Assembly (NCBI GenBank): GCA_030533445.1 | Contig: CM060082.1 | Coordinates: 37,769,817-37,833,816 of the forward strand | DNA length: 64,000 nucleotides | Source of the DNA: Cyprinodon diabolis | Lineage: Eukaryota > Chordata > Actinopteri > Cyprinodontiformes > Cyprinodontidae | Direction: 5' to 3' | Shown here: piece after piece, positions 10,140-22,775 of the stretch | Position numbering within the stretch: the stretch's first letter is position 1 | Layout of the letters: each line of letters begins with the position of its first letter | Translations under genes and position numbers: made by a program | Notes under the pieces: generated by a model | What the model was told of the DNA's origin: nothing | The model's input: only the letters and a program-made list of their open reading frames with translations | Database searches by the model: none

Positions 10140-10760
10140 AGTCCCCGTCACAGTGCAGGATGAATATGGGGGAGAAAAAAAAAGCTCTCAAGGATAATGG
10201 AAAATTGATTTCTATCTCCCCATATCTGTTTAAATATGATTAACAGTGAGCTTGACACAGCATGCCAAATTAATAATGACATGCTGAGGGAAAAGGCAAT
10301 CAATAATTGACAAGATAAATATAGATAAAGGTTCTTAATGCTCCCGACGCAGGTCACAGCGATAACAAATGGACCATTACCATGTGAATGATAATCAGGA
10401 ATCATTAAGTAGGTGTGAATGACAATACAAAAGTGCAGCACCCACCGCATTTTGACATTACCCCGCCCGCAGTTCCGAGGGCAGCCAGTAAAATTAGCCA
10501 AGCCCAGCATCTCTCTGTTAAGGCGGATAGGAAGCCAAAGGTCATTTGGCCGTGCGCGCTGTTACTCCGTCACATTGACTCCCTACTCTTTCTCCCCCTA
10601 CATGGCTCCACTGGTTTTCACTGGATCAAAAGTGAAGTGCTGGCTAATGAAAACGAACCGCACATTTGTATGTCGTTAGCACAGCACACCGTATCGGGGG
10701 GGTAGGACATGTGAGCGCAGAGGTTAACGGGTGGTCTGACTTAAGCATTAGCCTCCTAGC
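10140..10760. promoter_or_regulatory. Candidate conserved non-coding block
   Basis: About 600 bp of non-repetitive, mixed-composition sequence with many homeodomain-like words (ATTA, TAAT) between GC-richer stretches (10441-10560). It includes the second copy of the 20-bp word shared with 6340-6359. No open frame here resembles a protein. The enhancer-like interpretation is inference only. Confidence 0.3.
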
Positions 10761-13334
10761 ATTATGTCGATTTCCAGAGCTGTTGAACCATTACTATCTC
10801 ACCCCCCACCCCCCTGCACACACTCAGTCAGCCTAACATTCATGAAGGTGTTTGCCCAGAGCTAAACTGATGTACTTTGCATTTATAAGTGCATACATTA
10901 TGTCAAACATTTGTTTAACATTGCCTCAGAACCTTATTACGGTTTAGCCGGATCATCATTTCCTTGCTGTTTTGTACGTATTTCCTGATGATAAATGATT
11001 TAAAGAAAAACCCAGGAGATGTTAGAGTGTGCAACATTTCAGCTTTAACTTATCTTCAGCCTGCTTAAAACTATAGGTTTTAGATGACAGGGCTCATAAA
11101 GGGGTTATCTACAATCCTATATATATTGGAAGAGAGATTGCGGGGGGAAAGGCGCGGTTGACTGTTTCATCCTGATCTATAACTTATCCGTCCAACCAGG
11201 GCCCATTTATTGTCGATTCCATCCAAAAGATGGCTCCGTCGTTTTGGTGGGAGTCTCGCTGCTGTTTATTTTCAAATCAATACTCAATTACTATAAGGAA
11301 GATCCACTCCCTTGCTCATTTTCAAGATGAAATTATAGTCTGCAGCAATAACAGTTAGTCAAGGCGAAAAGCCGGTGTCATTAACTCAAAACTGGGCGGT
11401 ATAAGTACTCTTGTTTTTTTTTTAACTGCTGTATTTCTAACCCTCCCTCTTCTCCTCCTTCTACCCTTTCGGTTTTTAATTAATCAATATAAAAAAGACC
11501 TTTCTTGACAAGATGGATTACCGGAGAAAACAATTTTCACCCTAACAGCCTTTTAATTTTCTAACTCTGCGAAAGCATTGACTACAACTGCTAACAACCC
11601 ATCAATGCTAGTTTTTAATGCTCTTCCTCTTTTGTTATAGAGAAGAATGGAGACTTAGCAAGGCCTCCGCTCCTCTACATAACTCATGTCATTGATTTGC
11701 TAAATGCCAGACATTTGCCATAGGAAAGAGTCCTGTCAATAGCTCTGGCGGGGTGAGTGTAAATTACTCCATTAGGTTAAACTTCGGTTATTTATGGCTG
11801 AGAGAAACAGAGGTAATCTGCATTGCATGGGTTATGTTTTGTAGCCTACCCAGATGTATTTTCTGGCCTTGTTTCATGAAGAGAAAATATGGTTCCCCAA
11901 AAATAGAGGCTGTCATTCACTGTAACACATTATGACAGACCGGCATTCCTTGTGTAAATGTAGGCTATAGAGGTCCAAAGGCAAAATCCAGTTTCCGTCG
12001 ACACTGATTGTTTTCTAAGTTAAAAATGCTCAACATTGGAAGTAAAAAGGCCATGAAAGAAGAAATGTTTTACGAGAACAATAAAAGATGAAAAACATTA
12101 TGGATATTTACTAAAGTAGTCTTCTTCTTTCTTTCAATCTTTAAATCAAAACTTATATTACAAAAATAGTGTCAGAAGTTTTTCTAATTTGTAGTTGCTG
12201 AAGAGAGAAACAAGTAACTATCAGTATACAGTTAACCCTGGATATCATCTGTTGCACCCGTGGCTCCAATCAATATCAGCACAAGTGAGAACTTGAGTTA
12301 TTTCCTAAAATAATTTTTTGCCCACATTGCCCTCGCTCCCCATTGTAGCAGCAGACCTGAGTCCCTAGGATTCCCCAGACAGCTCCACTGTTATCTATTA
12401 TTTATTTTAACCCTTAAAAACTGTGGAGAATTGTACTTTGGGGTTAGACAGTTAAACGAAACATGACATAGATATTTGTTTAAGATATACGTCATATCTT
12501 TTATGACAGCTGTTAAGGTTTGTGAAAATATATATGAAGAGTAATTGAGCTGCAATGATACCCATGAGTGTGAAAGTTCAAGATAACTTGAGGTTAAGGT
12601 TCTCCCAATGCATGCATGTTTTGGGTTTCTTTTGGAGTCTCCAGATCCAAATAGTTTTCTGATGTTAGAATTTACTTTGCTTTAATGTTATAATTATAAC
12701 AGTTTAATTTCTTTTAAGAGACTGTCATGAACTCCTCTGTACAAGCAAATGTCTCTTCCAATGGCAATTGCATTTTGAAAACATTGTGACACTTGGCCCA
12801 GTTTGCCACCAGCACCCATGTCTGACAGGAGGCATAGACGGAATACATCTGCTCATATGGATTTGGCCCATTTTCATAAATGCCCAATATGGAATTTTTG
12901 TAAATATCAGGACCGGTACACATATCAATATCTTATCGGTGCATCTTTACTCTCAATTCCTCCAAAAGCATTCTTTCTAAAATTCATGTGTGCAACATGA
13001 CTGCAAGAGCAGAAGGGAGATGGCTAATATGCATATAGTGAATCCATATTAAGACTTAATGAAATTTTCATCAGGGGTGTCATCATGCCAAGAACAAATC
13101 AGTTAAATTTTGTTTATTATTTATTCTGATCTGGATACATGAATTGTTTAACATATTCTCTACCATTGTGAGGTAGGGATTTTTGGCAGAACAAGCTTTT
13201 CCCAACTAAACCAGAGGGTGGCAGCACTGATTATTGACAGCGCCAGCATATATAAAATATGTGGGCATTAGGTTTGGATTCCATTTATCTTTGGCTTACA
13301 TTGTCAGAAGTACAAAACAACGACATTAACTCTC
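10761..13334. other. Unique-looking non-coding sequence
   Basis: No gene is evident. The stretch 11050-11750 has the same mixed character as the preceding block and could be a further conserved non-coding cluster. The open frames at 11753-11935 and 12714-12980 lack any recognisable domain. Confidence 0.45.
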
Positions 13335-13489
13335 TGTCTTTGACCCATCCCCTTGGGGAGCAGTGGCAGTGTAGGGTTGAGGGTCTTGGCCAGGAACCCA
13401 GAATGGAGGCTGTGGGGATCGAACCAGATACTTGCAACCTTTTTAGAGCCCAAGTGCACTGCTCTAACCACTAGGCCAATACTCCCCTT
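13335..13489 (-). repeat. tRNA-derived SINE (family B), partial
   Basis: On the minus strand it begins GGGGAGTATTGGCCTAGTGG, containing a tRNA-like A box (TGGCCTAGTGGTTAGAG), then a B box GGTTCGATCCC, followed by the body. The same family occurs at 51442-51660 (plus) and 58866-59064 (minus). The 3' part is short here. Confidence 0.8.
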
Positions 13490-13750
13490 TTCTGGCCGCT
13501 CTCCTGAGTGTATCCAGTTCACGCGTCTTAAAATGTGACAACTAACCAAAGGCTATACAGGTGTGGGCTATTTTCCTGCTGGTGTAGATCTGTGGCCTGG
13601 TGCTTTATTTGGAGACTTTTGCTCTGAAGAAAATATACACTAAAAAAAGCTGTTGATATAAGTGAAACAAGCCATCCTTCAAACGTCCAGTTTCTGAAAA
13701 CAGAGAAATGTTAATCTGATTATAGGAGTGGCAAAATCTACAGTTTGGTG

Positions 13751-13840
13751 AAGGAAGGAAGGAAGGAAGGAAGGAAGGAAGGAAGGAAGGAAGGAAGGAA
13801 GGAAGGAAGGAAGGAAGGAAGGAAGGAAGGAAGGAAGGAA
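13751..13840 (+). repeat. (AAGG)n microsatellite, about 22 units
   Basis: A pure 90-bp tetranucleotide array followed by AAGAAAAGAAAG. Open frames on both strands across it are artefacts. Confidence 0.97.
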
Positions 13841-15391
13841 AAGAAAAGAAAGTCTGATGAAACTCAGAGATTTTCACTGGTTTTTATGTCTATGATACCA
13901 AAGTTTTGTATATTACTTAGAATTGATTAATGCATTACTGTACTTAAACTTCAATTGAGAACTTCTCTGATTGCAATTTTTATTTTATTTTGATTGCATA
14001 TGTGCAAATTAATACTTTTTGTGTTTGTGTCTGATGCCTTGGGGATATAAACTGGCTAAACTAACAACTGCTGCACCGAGCATGTTATAGTGTAAGATCA
14101 AAAAGCAGACTAACAAACTGGCCCTGATCAGTGCTTAAATTTTTTTCCTTGACTCTTGTCTGACACTTGGATAAGGTAATTAAAGAGTGATTATCTGAAC
14201 TAGTAGCATTAAGGAAAATTATCTTTGTTATTCAGCTAAAATAACAGCGAATCAGTAGTGGATAAAATTTCAGGAACTCTATTCAGTACCTTAATATGTG
14301 AAAAAAAAACTGCATGATTCAGTCAGCTGTCAATGAATGAGCCTGTGCACACACCTTTAGAGTTGTTGGTCTGAGAAAATGTAAGCTTGGAAGTAAGGGA
14401 AGCGTGGGAGCTGCAGAATCCGTCCTCTTTCAGCAAAAATAACAGATAAGTGAAAACACTGTCTCCTCCTGAGTTTAGCTTGTGCAGCAAGGTCAGATGA
14501 ATGTGATCAACGAGTGTGTCTAAGCGCATTATCAGGTGAAATCTGCCGAGCGATGTGAAAGAAGCATGCCAGTCAGCTGCCAAAAATAAAATAACAATAA
14601 TTTCACACAGGCAGATATTTTGGGTAACTTTAGAGGAAGTCGGACATACAGGATCATTGTGTCACCAAAACGCCCTTGGATTAAACCATTCCTCATCACA
14701 CTGGTCAACACCCTGAGCTAAAGTAGAGATGACTGTAGATAAGAGAGCAGCAAAAGATGAGTTTATGACTTTCAGAAAAATACACTTTATGTCATAACAC
14801 CCACATTTACAGCACCTATAGAAGAGTAAGGAAGCAATGTCTTCCGTCTGCACTTATAGATTACGGTTTGCTGCTTAGGGTGTTTAAGATCTCGTATGAG
14901 GAGTTGGCGCTAAAAGTCTATTATAAATAATTTATTTGATGTATTTTATTTTGTATTTTTTGGAAAATAAACTGAAGTTTGCTGCTACATCTCTCACATC
15001 TTCAGATGCTGATGTAGAACATTGGCAGCCATCATCAGTGGGTGAAATATCAGATCCCAGTTAAACTGCTTAAATTCAAGGTTCAAGCTGGCTATTTGGT
15101 ATGCTGTTAAATTTCAAATGCAACGCATTAGCAATCTGTATTAACGTATATATTCAGTTTCACAGATGGACACTCACAGTCCTTGATGCCAAGGCTCACC
15201 AAGAGTAATGGGAATAGGTGGATGTTCTGCATTAGATTGTGAAGAAAGTGCTGATCTGCTGAAACAGAGATCGGTAGATCTCATGCTTTTGCATAACACG
15301 TGGTCCTTTTTGAAAATTCAAATGTTACTGGTTTTATACTTGGAAGTACATTTACATTTAAAACCAGAGTTATTTAACATGCTATTAAAAT
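13841..15391. other. AT-rich non-coding sequence
   Basis: No gene or named repeat is seen. The part 14310-14860 has mixed composition and could be conserved non-coding sequence, but nothing more specific can be said. Confidence 0.45.
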
Positions 15392-15527
<136 letters not shown>

Positions 15528-15759
15528 ACCATAAAAACCTTCATTGTGATGAAGCTTTAAACAGTTCTTATACCCTTCTTCTCTACCCGTATTCTCACTT
15601 GAGTTTCTTATTTCATGGTTATGATGCAAATATGAAAACCATTCGGACAGCAAATGACAAGAAATATACTGTTTATAGTTGAGTCACTAAAGCATTTGAT
15701 CAATGAACAAAAGATGGTTAACAGGGCTTCCTTCTTGTTTCTAAAATCATGCAAGCTTC

Positions 15760-16420
15760 ATACTTAGTCTATAATCACAGCTCATTAATTACCATCTATA
15801 ATTAGTTTGAGATCAGCCTAATGATATAAGACACAATTATGTTTCAGAATGCATTGTTCCTAATGACATGCTAATATTCAAACACAGCTCAGTGACTGTG
15901 ATGTCTGTCATCTTAAACTCAATTCCTGCTTTTCGTGACGCCCCTTTCGAAAAAGCCTTCCTCACTGTATGCTTGTGCTTGGGACGTCATGTCTGTCTCG
16001 GCGCGTGCATGAATACATGTTAATTGAGATAAGGTGGAGTTATTACCATGCACAAACTGGACGTTTGAACTAAAATAGAATTTAATGACTCATTTGAAGT
16101 GTCTGCATTGCAAAGGGAATGGAACGGGACTTTGAAGGAGGAAATGCCATATTCCAATCAAACATTTCACTGTCACAAAGGTTAATGAATACTATTAGGC
16201 CAGCACCAATAAATTCAGACTCGTACTTTTGCTAGATGCATAAATTAGATAAAGACTCCAAATCCAAAGCTTCATACAGGGGAGAGGAAATGTTTATGAG
16301 AAGCAAAATTACATGCCCGTGGAAGGAATGGAGGCTAAATGGAGGCAATTTGACAAGGTTGAACAACTAGAAGTTTGCACTTCTTTTAACTCCTACTTCT
16401 TATTAGCTGTTTGTGTGCAT
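15760..16420. promoter_or_regulatory. Candidate conserved non-coding block
   Basis: About 650 bp free of recognisable repeats, with words such as ACATGCTAATATTCAAA, TTAATGAATACTATTAGG and ATAAATTAGATAAAG and a CG-containing core at 15935-16010. There is no coding signal. The style is typical of enhancers around developmental genes; this is inference, not seen conservation. Confidence 0.35.
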
Positions 16421-16559
16421 AAATATTTATCATCATTATCATACATTTACAAAATCCTCCCATAATTGTATATCAACTGAAAGTATATTTATGCTATTCA
16501 TCACCAAAAGGAATACATTATTCCGAAATAACACCAAATCCAAAGAATGGTTTTTTGCA

Positions 16560-16880
16560 TGACTGGATTAGTGACAATATTTATTTCTGGAGTTATTACA
16601 ATTATTATTCACCAATTTTCTCTTTTAAGTTTCCTTTAATGCTAATTAGGTGCTCATTTAGTTGGATCCTTTTGGCCAATGGCTCATCACTTCTTAAAGT
16701 GTCCTGCTTGGCACTAATAAGGTCTGACGTAGGCATTTTCTCTACTTCATTACTCCCTTCAAATGACCATTGGGCTCCTTAATTATATGATAGTTGAGTT
16801 ATAGCCTAGCTATAGACTGCGACCTTGAAAAGAAGTTGGGGACTGATAAATGATATCATGGCAGGGGAGGCTAATGGCGG
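16560..16880. promoter_or_regulatory. Candidate conserved non-coding block
   Basis: Non-repetitive sequence with TTTAATGCTAATTAGGTGC and CTCCTTAATTATATGATAG, both homeodomain-like. The open frame at 16555-16782 has no domain. Regulatory role inferred only. Confidence 0.3.
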
Positions 16881-17468
16881 AAACAGAATGAATCTCAGTT
16901 TTGTTGTTTGGAACAAGCAATATTGATGACCTTGCAGGTTTTTCTAAGGCTAAAGTAAATTGCTAAGGTAAATAAGGGGATTCTAGGTTTGAATGGTCTC
17001 AGATTTACATTAATTTAGTTTGCAAAGACTAAACTTTACAGTTGACAAGCCTAACGCTTTGTGAGACGGACACAAAAGAATACGTTTTACTGGTGGATTT
17101 ATTGCAAAAGACTGTTATATGTATTGGCAATTAAAAGAGGGGGAAATGCTTTGTGTTGTTTTAGAACAGAAAACATAATATGTGAATGTTTGATATAAAG
17201 CCGTTATTCATTACTGTCACTGAAGGATATTTTCTCAGTCTGAGAGAGAAACGAACACCAAAAGAGCCTTAAAAAACAAGCGTTTGTTTTATTTATCTGA
17301 ATAATGTACTTTGAATGATTGTTTAATCATATGATTTTTTTATATATTTCATACTAGACTAAAGCCTGAATATATTTTTTCCCCTTATTTTTAGAAATCT
17401 TACCAAGTTTTATTATCATCCTCCAGTAATGCTGCATTTGATCAGGTAGAGAGAAATATTCTGACCAT
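16881..17468. other. AT-rich non-coding sequence
   Basis: Nothing recognisable other than T-rich tracts. Confidence 0.45.
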
Positions 17469-17473
17469 CAGTT

Positions 17474-18138
17474 TGTCATGATCTTGGCGCTGATGGTTTG
17501 GTTTTTTCCTTTGCTCCTTGCTCCCCTGTCTAATTGGTTCTGCTGCTGATTATCGCCGATCATTTTCACCTGGTTCCTCTACTATTTAAGTTGTGTGTTT
17601 GCCTCCCATCAGCGCCAGGTTATTCGTGTGTTTTGGTGAGACGTTTCCTAGCATTCTTTAGTCTGTCTGTTTTCCTGATTTTGACCAGTTTCTGCCCTGA
17701 GGATCTCGAGTTTTGCCTTGCTCCTGTCTGCTCTGTTTGTTTTATCTCCTCTTGGATTCTACCGGCTTCTGAACCTGGAACTGTCTTCTGACTTCGGCCT
17801 TGGATTTCCCTAGGACTCTGCTCGGCGTCGGCTGGCACCCCCTCCGCTCGCTCTCTAGGAACTCTGGGGGCGTCGCCCGTCGCAACTGCGGTCAAACCTC
17901 CCTCCTGGATTCTGCTGTTTCTCCGCGAACAGACTGAACGTTGAATCAGGTCAGTGACTAGCTCCAAGTCGTATTCAGCTCCACATCCAGTCACTGACCT
18001 GTATTCTCCCATCTCTGCAGAGATCCGCCCCACAGCAGACGAGCAGCCCCGCGCACCTCTATGTTTAATAAACGCTTTGAACTTTCCCACTGCCTGTCTC
18101 GCCTTGAATTCTGGGTCCAATATTCTGAGATCATTACA
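17474..18138 (+). mobile_element. Solo LTR of a gypsy-like LTR retrotransposon
   Basis: The 665-bp unit starts TGTCATGATC and ends ATCATTACA. It is bordered by an identical 5-bp duplication CAGTT (17469-17473 and 18139-18143). Inside are a TATA-like CTATTTAAG (17582-17590) and a polyadenylation signal AATAAA (18067-18072) in the expected order, which gives plus orientation. No gag, pol, primer-binding site or second LTR is adjacent, so the internal part was lost, normally by LTR-LTR recombination. The long minus-strand open frame across 17620-18120 starts at TTG and is antisense to the LTR; I treat it as spurious. Gypsy assignment is by general resemblance to fish LTRs. Confidence 0.85.
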
Positions 18139-18143
18139 CAGTT

Positions 18144-20690
18144 ATTTAGACCTGACAGACCAGCCATCTGGGAATCCTTCCTAACCCTCTATGGGCCAAT
18201 CCACCCCTGCGTTTAAAAGTTGTGCAATTTGGATCTTTCTAAATACTTCAAACTGTTGCTCCTACCTTGTGTTCCAACCTCCTATCCCTTCAACTTTTGT
18301 GGGGTCAACAATAAGAACACTATCTTGGGTAGAAAAGGATATCTAGACTGCTGTGATGAATCCGAACAACCTTTTGCCTTTCGGACATAATTACATCGTT
18401 CAGGATCAAATGTCAATGACATAAGCAGGAGAGACTCCCCCCTGACGTCTCGTCCCTGCGACAGAAGTTACTCAAGCTGCCAATTCCCACTCCACTCTCT
18501 CTTGCTAGGGGCTCTCTGGCCTGAAAAGTGGACACATACGCAGGTTTTCAGCTGAGGCTATGTCATAGCCACGAAATTCCTTCTGTAGAAGAGTCTGTGT
18601 TTGCTGGCCAACACAGAAGACCTGAACGTAGTGTCTAATTTTTCCTGCGGTTCAAACCAAGTAGAAAGCAGTGTTTTGCGAACCCACATGCTGAAACAGA
18701 TGAGAAACTAGCCAGTGTCATCTGGTCGACCATACATTTGCTGTCCACAGATCAGCCTGGCCCAATTGCTTTTTGCAGAGGAGTCGTTGACCTCTGCCAT
18801 GCTGGTTCTGCTGTTGCCTTGAACTATAAAACTGCTGGATCATGACCCATTGGTTTAGCTGCTGTTCGGAGCTGTGCTGTTGCTGTCTGAGCCATTGCTG
18901 CAAGCTATCCGCTGCCTTAGGGGGGCACCCGTGCTAAGGCTGCTGTGAGTGACACAATCAAGCATTGCAAAGTTTAATTCAGTCGATTGCATGAAAATAA
19001 CTCAAATCTCTCCAAGAGCTGCATGTTGGATGAGTGGACTGTGTTCCTGAGCTGAATCAAGACAGACTTGGTGCAGCTTTTTCTGAGTTGGCCGGGAACT
19101 GAACCAATTTGATTCTATGAGTCTCTGGAATACTTTCCTATTCTTCTGTGTGAGAACTTTTTTTTTTTTGCGGTTGGAAAACTAAAATTTTTTGGAAATT
19201 GGAAAACTAATTTTGCATTTGAATTCTATGTATTCTCCTGTTTATATAAAAGCTATACTTAGAATCCCCACAGGTTTTCCCTCGCAACTATCCCAATATC
19301 TCTGTACTGCTTTGACAGACAGCCAAGAACAAACAAATAGAAAAGTGTTTTTAATCTCCTCCTTCAGCTGGGTGACATGAGATATGCAAATTGGGCAATG
19401 GTATCATCCACCGCCTTTTAGGACAGCCAATGGGGACTTGTCTGGCTGAGGAGGTGGCATTACTGTCTGCCCCGCCATGTTTTGCAACTCCAAACCTGAC
19501 CACATTCCTTGCGATTGACAGATTTTATTTTGTATGTTCCCCAAAGTGGATGTGTTTTACTTTAAAACCGTGTCTCTCCTCCTGCAAGATCCATAAAATT
19601 GAATGAAATTTACATCTACTGAAGCGAAATACAAGCAAGTAATCTGCCAAAGAGGGATTTTAAAACTTCTCTAGACTTCTCTAGAACATTGTCACATTTA
19701 AGCTGAATAATTCAGATTTGCTGCTTTCTTCTTGAGCCATGCATAGAGGCCCTGTTTAAGGTCCTCATTGTGACTTCCTCACTTCTTGGTAACCTTCAAT
19801 TGCATTCTTAACTTCCCACATCCCTTTCATAAATGGTTTACACATTTCTATTTAAAGATTTTACCAGAGAGAATGAAGAGAAAAAGCTGTTATTATGATC
19901 AACAACCCTGACAACCTTGTAAATCTAAAATGTTTTAAAGCCATGATATTTGAACATCTTTGGGGAAGAAAAGCACAATAAGTCCAAGTTTAAGGTTCCA
20001 GTGAATGGATTTCAAGTCATACAGAAATGGAATTATGAATTATTTTTTAAAAGACTATAAACTTTAACACAACTTAGGTAATGCCTTGAATTGGCATATA
20101 TTGGTTTTCTACACAAAGTGTAAAACAGTGAATGGAGGAAACAGCAAAGATTTTTTGAAGAAGTTTGGTGCTGATGGCTAACCAGTCTTGCTGCAGCTGC
20201 TGTTCAATCTCTAAGGCAGCACAATCACTCTTGATGTACATCACCACATCACTCCAGTAAGCGAAATCCTCCTGAGAAGGGTCTTTTTTTTCTGTGCTAA
20301 CATGTGAAATATTGCTTTCCTGGGTGTTCACTCAGGCGAGCAAAAATCATTGCCTCTCTCTGGGTAAGGCTGACAGATGGCCATCCATACTGTGAGAAAA
20401 AAGAAACAAAGGCTTGGATGGCAGAGTGAACAACCAGGTCGGTCCATGTTTTATCCCCCTTTCACTCTGTAAAACTGCCTCCAAGGTTAAACCCCCCTGC
20501 TTTTATTTAAGAGAAAAGGGGAGAAAAAGAAGCAGGTTTGTGGAACCCACATTCTGCTCCACAGATAAGATGAGGAATTTTAATACTTTTATTCTATTTT
20601 TATATTCGCAAAAACCCAGGAGGACCTGACAAGATATCCCTGACATGTTCGTACATTCAATCAACATGCATAGAAATGAAAAACTTCAAA
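18144..20690. other. Non-coding sequence without recognised features
   Basis: No gene or transposon terminus is seen. Near 19163-19222 a short phrase (GGAAAACTAA with T-rich sequence) is repeated in tandem. Open frames at 18718-18903, 19391-19606 and 20074-20331 show no known domain. Confidence 0.45.
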
Positions 20691-20699
20691 CTCAAATGT

Positions 20700-20990
20700 A
20701 ATTTGCATGTGTTTGCTTGTGCAGAATAATCAAATCATGCGGTATTAGAGCGCACATCAGGCACTGGAGACAGTGGTTTTGTTCAATCTGTAGTAATTGA
20801 TCCCCTCTGCCATCTTTTCTTAAAAAAGAACCCGACATAAACACAGGTTGTCGTGAGTCTGACAAGTATCAGATGAATCATTTTAATGTTAATTACATAG
20901 CAGCAGACCTACATTAGAAAACCCTTTCATGGAGGGAATGAGGGAAGTTAAAGATGTCATTAAAAGCATTCCCTTCAGGGTTGTTCTAAA
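20700..20990. promoter_or_regulatory. Candidate conserved non-coding block
   Basis: Contains AATAATCAAATCATGCGG, GTAGTAATTGATCCCC and CATTTTAATGTTAATTAC, a dense run of homeodomain-like words in otherwise complex sequence. No coding potential. Inference only. Confidence 0.28.
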
Positions 20991-21563
20991 AAGAGGCTAT
21001 ATATAAGCTGTGTTTATAAAAAGAAAATAAGACCAGGGTTAAACACAACTTTTCTTTCATTTAGTTTGGTTTTAAGTTTAATTTCTAATTTCTTTCCATT
21101 TTTAATTCTGATGGCCTTCGGGTTTATAGTTCTTTCTTAGATTATAGTATTAAAGGATAAAGACCTTCAGGTTTTCACATAAACTAAAATAAGAAAGACA
21201 AAAAATAGAAAGAAAATGTGTTTTCTTTAAAGGTCATTTACAGATATGAGGCGATTGCTTTGTTTAGCATTTCCTGGGGTGCAGAAATGTAATTTTCTCA
21301 GCAATGATGCAGCAATGTTGTTAAAGCTTTTCATATAAGAGGTCTACGCTTAATTTGCACAGTATTAGATATTGACCTCCCTTTGTAACTGCTGAGATCA
21401 CATTTACATAACTGCTGAAGGTCAACTTTTAGATCAATTTAGATATTATAAAGACTTAAAATGAATGAGAATATCGATTCAAAGAAAATACAGAGGTGAT
21501 CATATGGATATTTCAGCATTTTTCTGTTATTGGAAAACAGTTGTTTTTGTAGTATACAACACA

Positions 21564-21566
<3 letters not shown>
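20991..21566. other. AT-rich non-coding sequence
   Basis: No gene, transposon end or RNA is recognised here. Confidence 0.45.

Positions 21567-21569
<3 letters not shown>

Positions 21570-21626
<57 letters not shown>
21570..21626 (+). repeat. (TA)n microsatellite
   Basis: Uninterrupted TA dinucleotide array of about 57 bp, about 90 bp upstream of the LINE fragments. Confidence 0.95.
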
Positions 21627-21630
<4 letters not shown>

Positions 21631-21714
21631 GGGTGACATGTCCTACTTTTCATACCTAAAAAAATGTCCGGGGGAAATTTAAAATCGTCTGGGATTTTGG
21701 TCGACTACAGGGCA

Positions 21715-21829
21715 TGAGGAGTGGTTACAGCGGATCCCAGGAAATACATTACACATCTCGGTCCAGAAGCGTGCAGTCCTAGGAACAGCAAAGATACTGA
21801 GCAGAACCCTCAAGCTCCCAGGCCTCTGT
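21715..21829 (+). pseudogene. Restriction-like-endonuclease LINE, extreme 3' coding fragment (piece 1)
   Basis: Translated with frame shifts, this piece matches the C-terminal end found in piece 2 (GLQ..I.G-like, then ISVQK.AVL..AKIL.RTLKLPG). It stops abruptly at TGTTAGAGCC and joins directly to the interior of piece 2. So it is the tail of one copy fused to the middle of another. It is too damaged to encode anything. Confidence 0.6.
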
Positions 21830-22235
21830 TAGAGCCAGACATCGTGTTGATCGACAAACAGCAGAAGAAGGCAGTAGTGATAGATGTGGCAATCCCAAGC
21901 GACAGCAACATCAAGAAGAAAGAACACGAGAAGCTTGAGAAATACCAAGGGCTGAAAGAGGAGCTAGAAAAGATGTGGAAAGTAAGAGCAGCAGTGGTGC
22001 CAGTGGTAATTGGAGCACTGGGGGCTGTGACCCCCAAACTGGGAGAGTGGCTACAGCAGATTTCAGGTAAAACATCAGAGGTCTCTGTCCAGAAGAGCGC
22101 AGTCCTAGAAACAGCTAAGATACTGTGCAGAACCCTCAAACTCCCAGGCCTCTGGTAGAGGACCCAAGCTTGAGGATGATACATGCCACCCCACGAGGGG
22201 TGAGAAAATAGTTTTTTTAGCTTATATATATAAAA
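21830..22235 (+). pseudogene. Restriction-like-endonuclease LINE C-terminal fragment (piece 2)
   Basis: Open to the TAG at 22156-22158. It begins at EPDIVLIDKQQKKAVVIDVA, where PD and a later Asp are separated by 14 residues. The same P-D-x(12-14)-D spacing marks the restriction-like endonuclease domain at the C-terminus of R2/R4/NeSL-type LINEs. A Lys/Glu-rich helix (KKKEHEKLEKYQGLKEELEK) and the terminal RTLKLPGLW follow. The zinc-knuckle part and reverse transcriptase are missing, so this is a 5'-truncated copy. The untranslated tail contains CCACGAGGGGTGAGAA and ends in a TATATATA run. Assignment to a specific clade (Rex6/R4, HERO, NeSL) is not possible here. Confidence 0.75.
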
Positions 22236-22239
22236 TCCA

Positions 22240-22775
22240 TCATCCAAACATGGAATGCCATAACCAAGTGGTTGGTATAGTGTATGTAAACATCTGTAAA
22301 GAATACAAACTGGAAACCCTCCAGTCAAAGTGGGAGCAATCTCCCAAGCGGGTGGAAAATGACAGGGCTAAGATCCTGTGGGACTTCAAGGCACAAACAG
22401 ACAAAATGGTGGTGGCCAACCAACCAGACATTGTGGTCGTTGATCAACCGAAGAGGACAACCACATGAAGTTGTCCTCATGTGGCCACCCCAAACGATGG
22501 AAACATCGACAAAAAGAACATGAGAACCTGGACAAATACCAAGGGCTCATGGAAGAACCCTCGAAGGTGAAGGCAGCTGTAGTGCCTATGATCATCGGAC
22601 AATCTGGGAAAGTAACCCCCACACAGGAGAGGTGGCTCCATCAGATACCTGTAGAATCATCAGACCGTCAAGCTCTCAGGCCTCTGCCAGAGGAAGAAAT
22701 CCTGAAATTAAGAACCCAGCCCCCCAGCAAGTACGACGGTGGGGTGAGAAAGAAGTTTTTTATTTAATTATTATT
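22240..22775 (+). pseudogene. Restriction-like-endonuclease LINE C-terminal fragment (piece 3)
   Basis: This copy extends further 5' than piece 2. Its first part (22250-22468) reads HNQVVGIVY, KWEQSPK, VENDRAKILWDFKAQTDK and QPDIVVVDQPK, leading into the same PD motif. After a frameshift near 22465 it continues with KEHENLDKYQGLMEE and VPMIIG. The central catalytic stretch equivalent to AVVIDVAIPSDSNI is lost around the frameshift, so the nuclease is dead. The 3' tail GGTGGGGTGAGAAAGAAG matches the tail of piece 2. Confidence 0.75.

Noticed and set aside
10148..10510. A 120-codon minus-strand frame in the conserved-looking block
   Set aside because: Hydrophobic and unstructured in motif terms, starts at TTG, and has no splice signals; the block looks non-coding.
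13335..13489. A genuine tRNA gene
   Set aside because: The A and B boxes are present but the sequence continues into a SINE body shared with other copies and cannot fold as a mature tRNA.
17620..18120. A 166-codon minus-strand open frame, the longest apart from the transposases
   Set aside because: It starts at TTG, is antisense to a well-defined LTR with matching duplications, and shows no domain.
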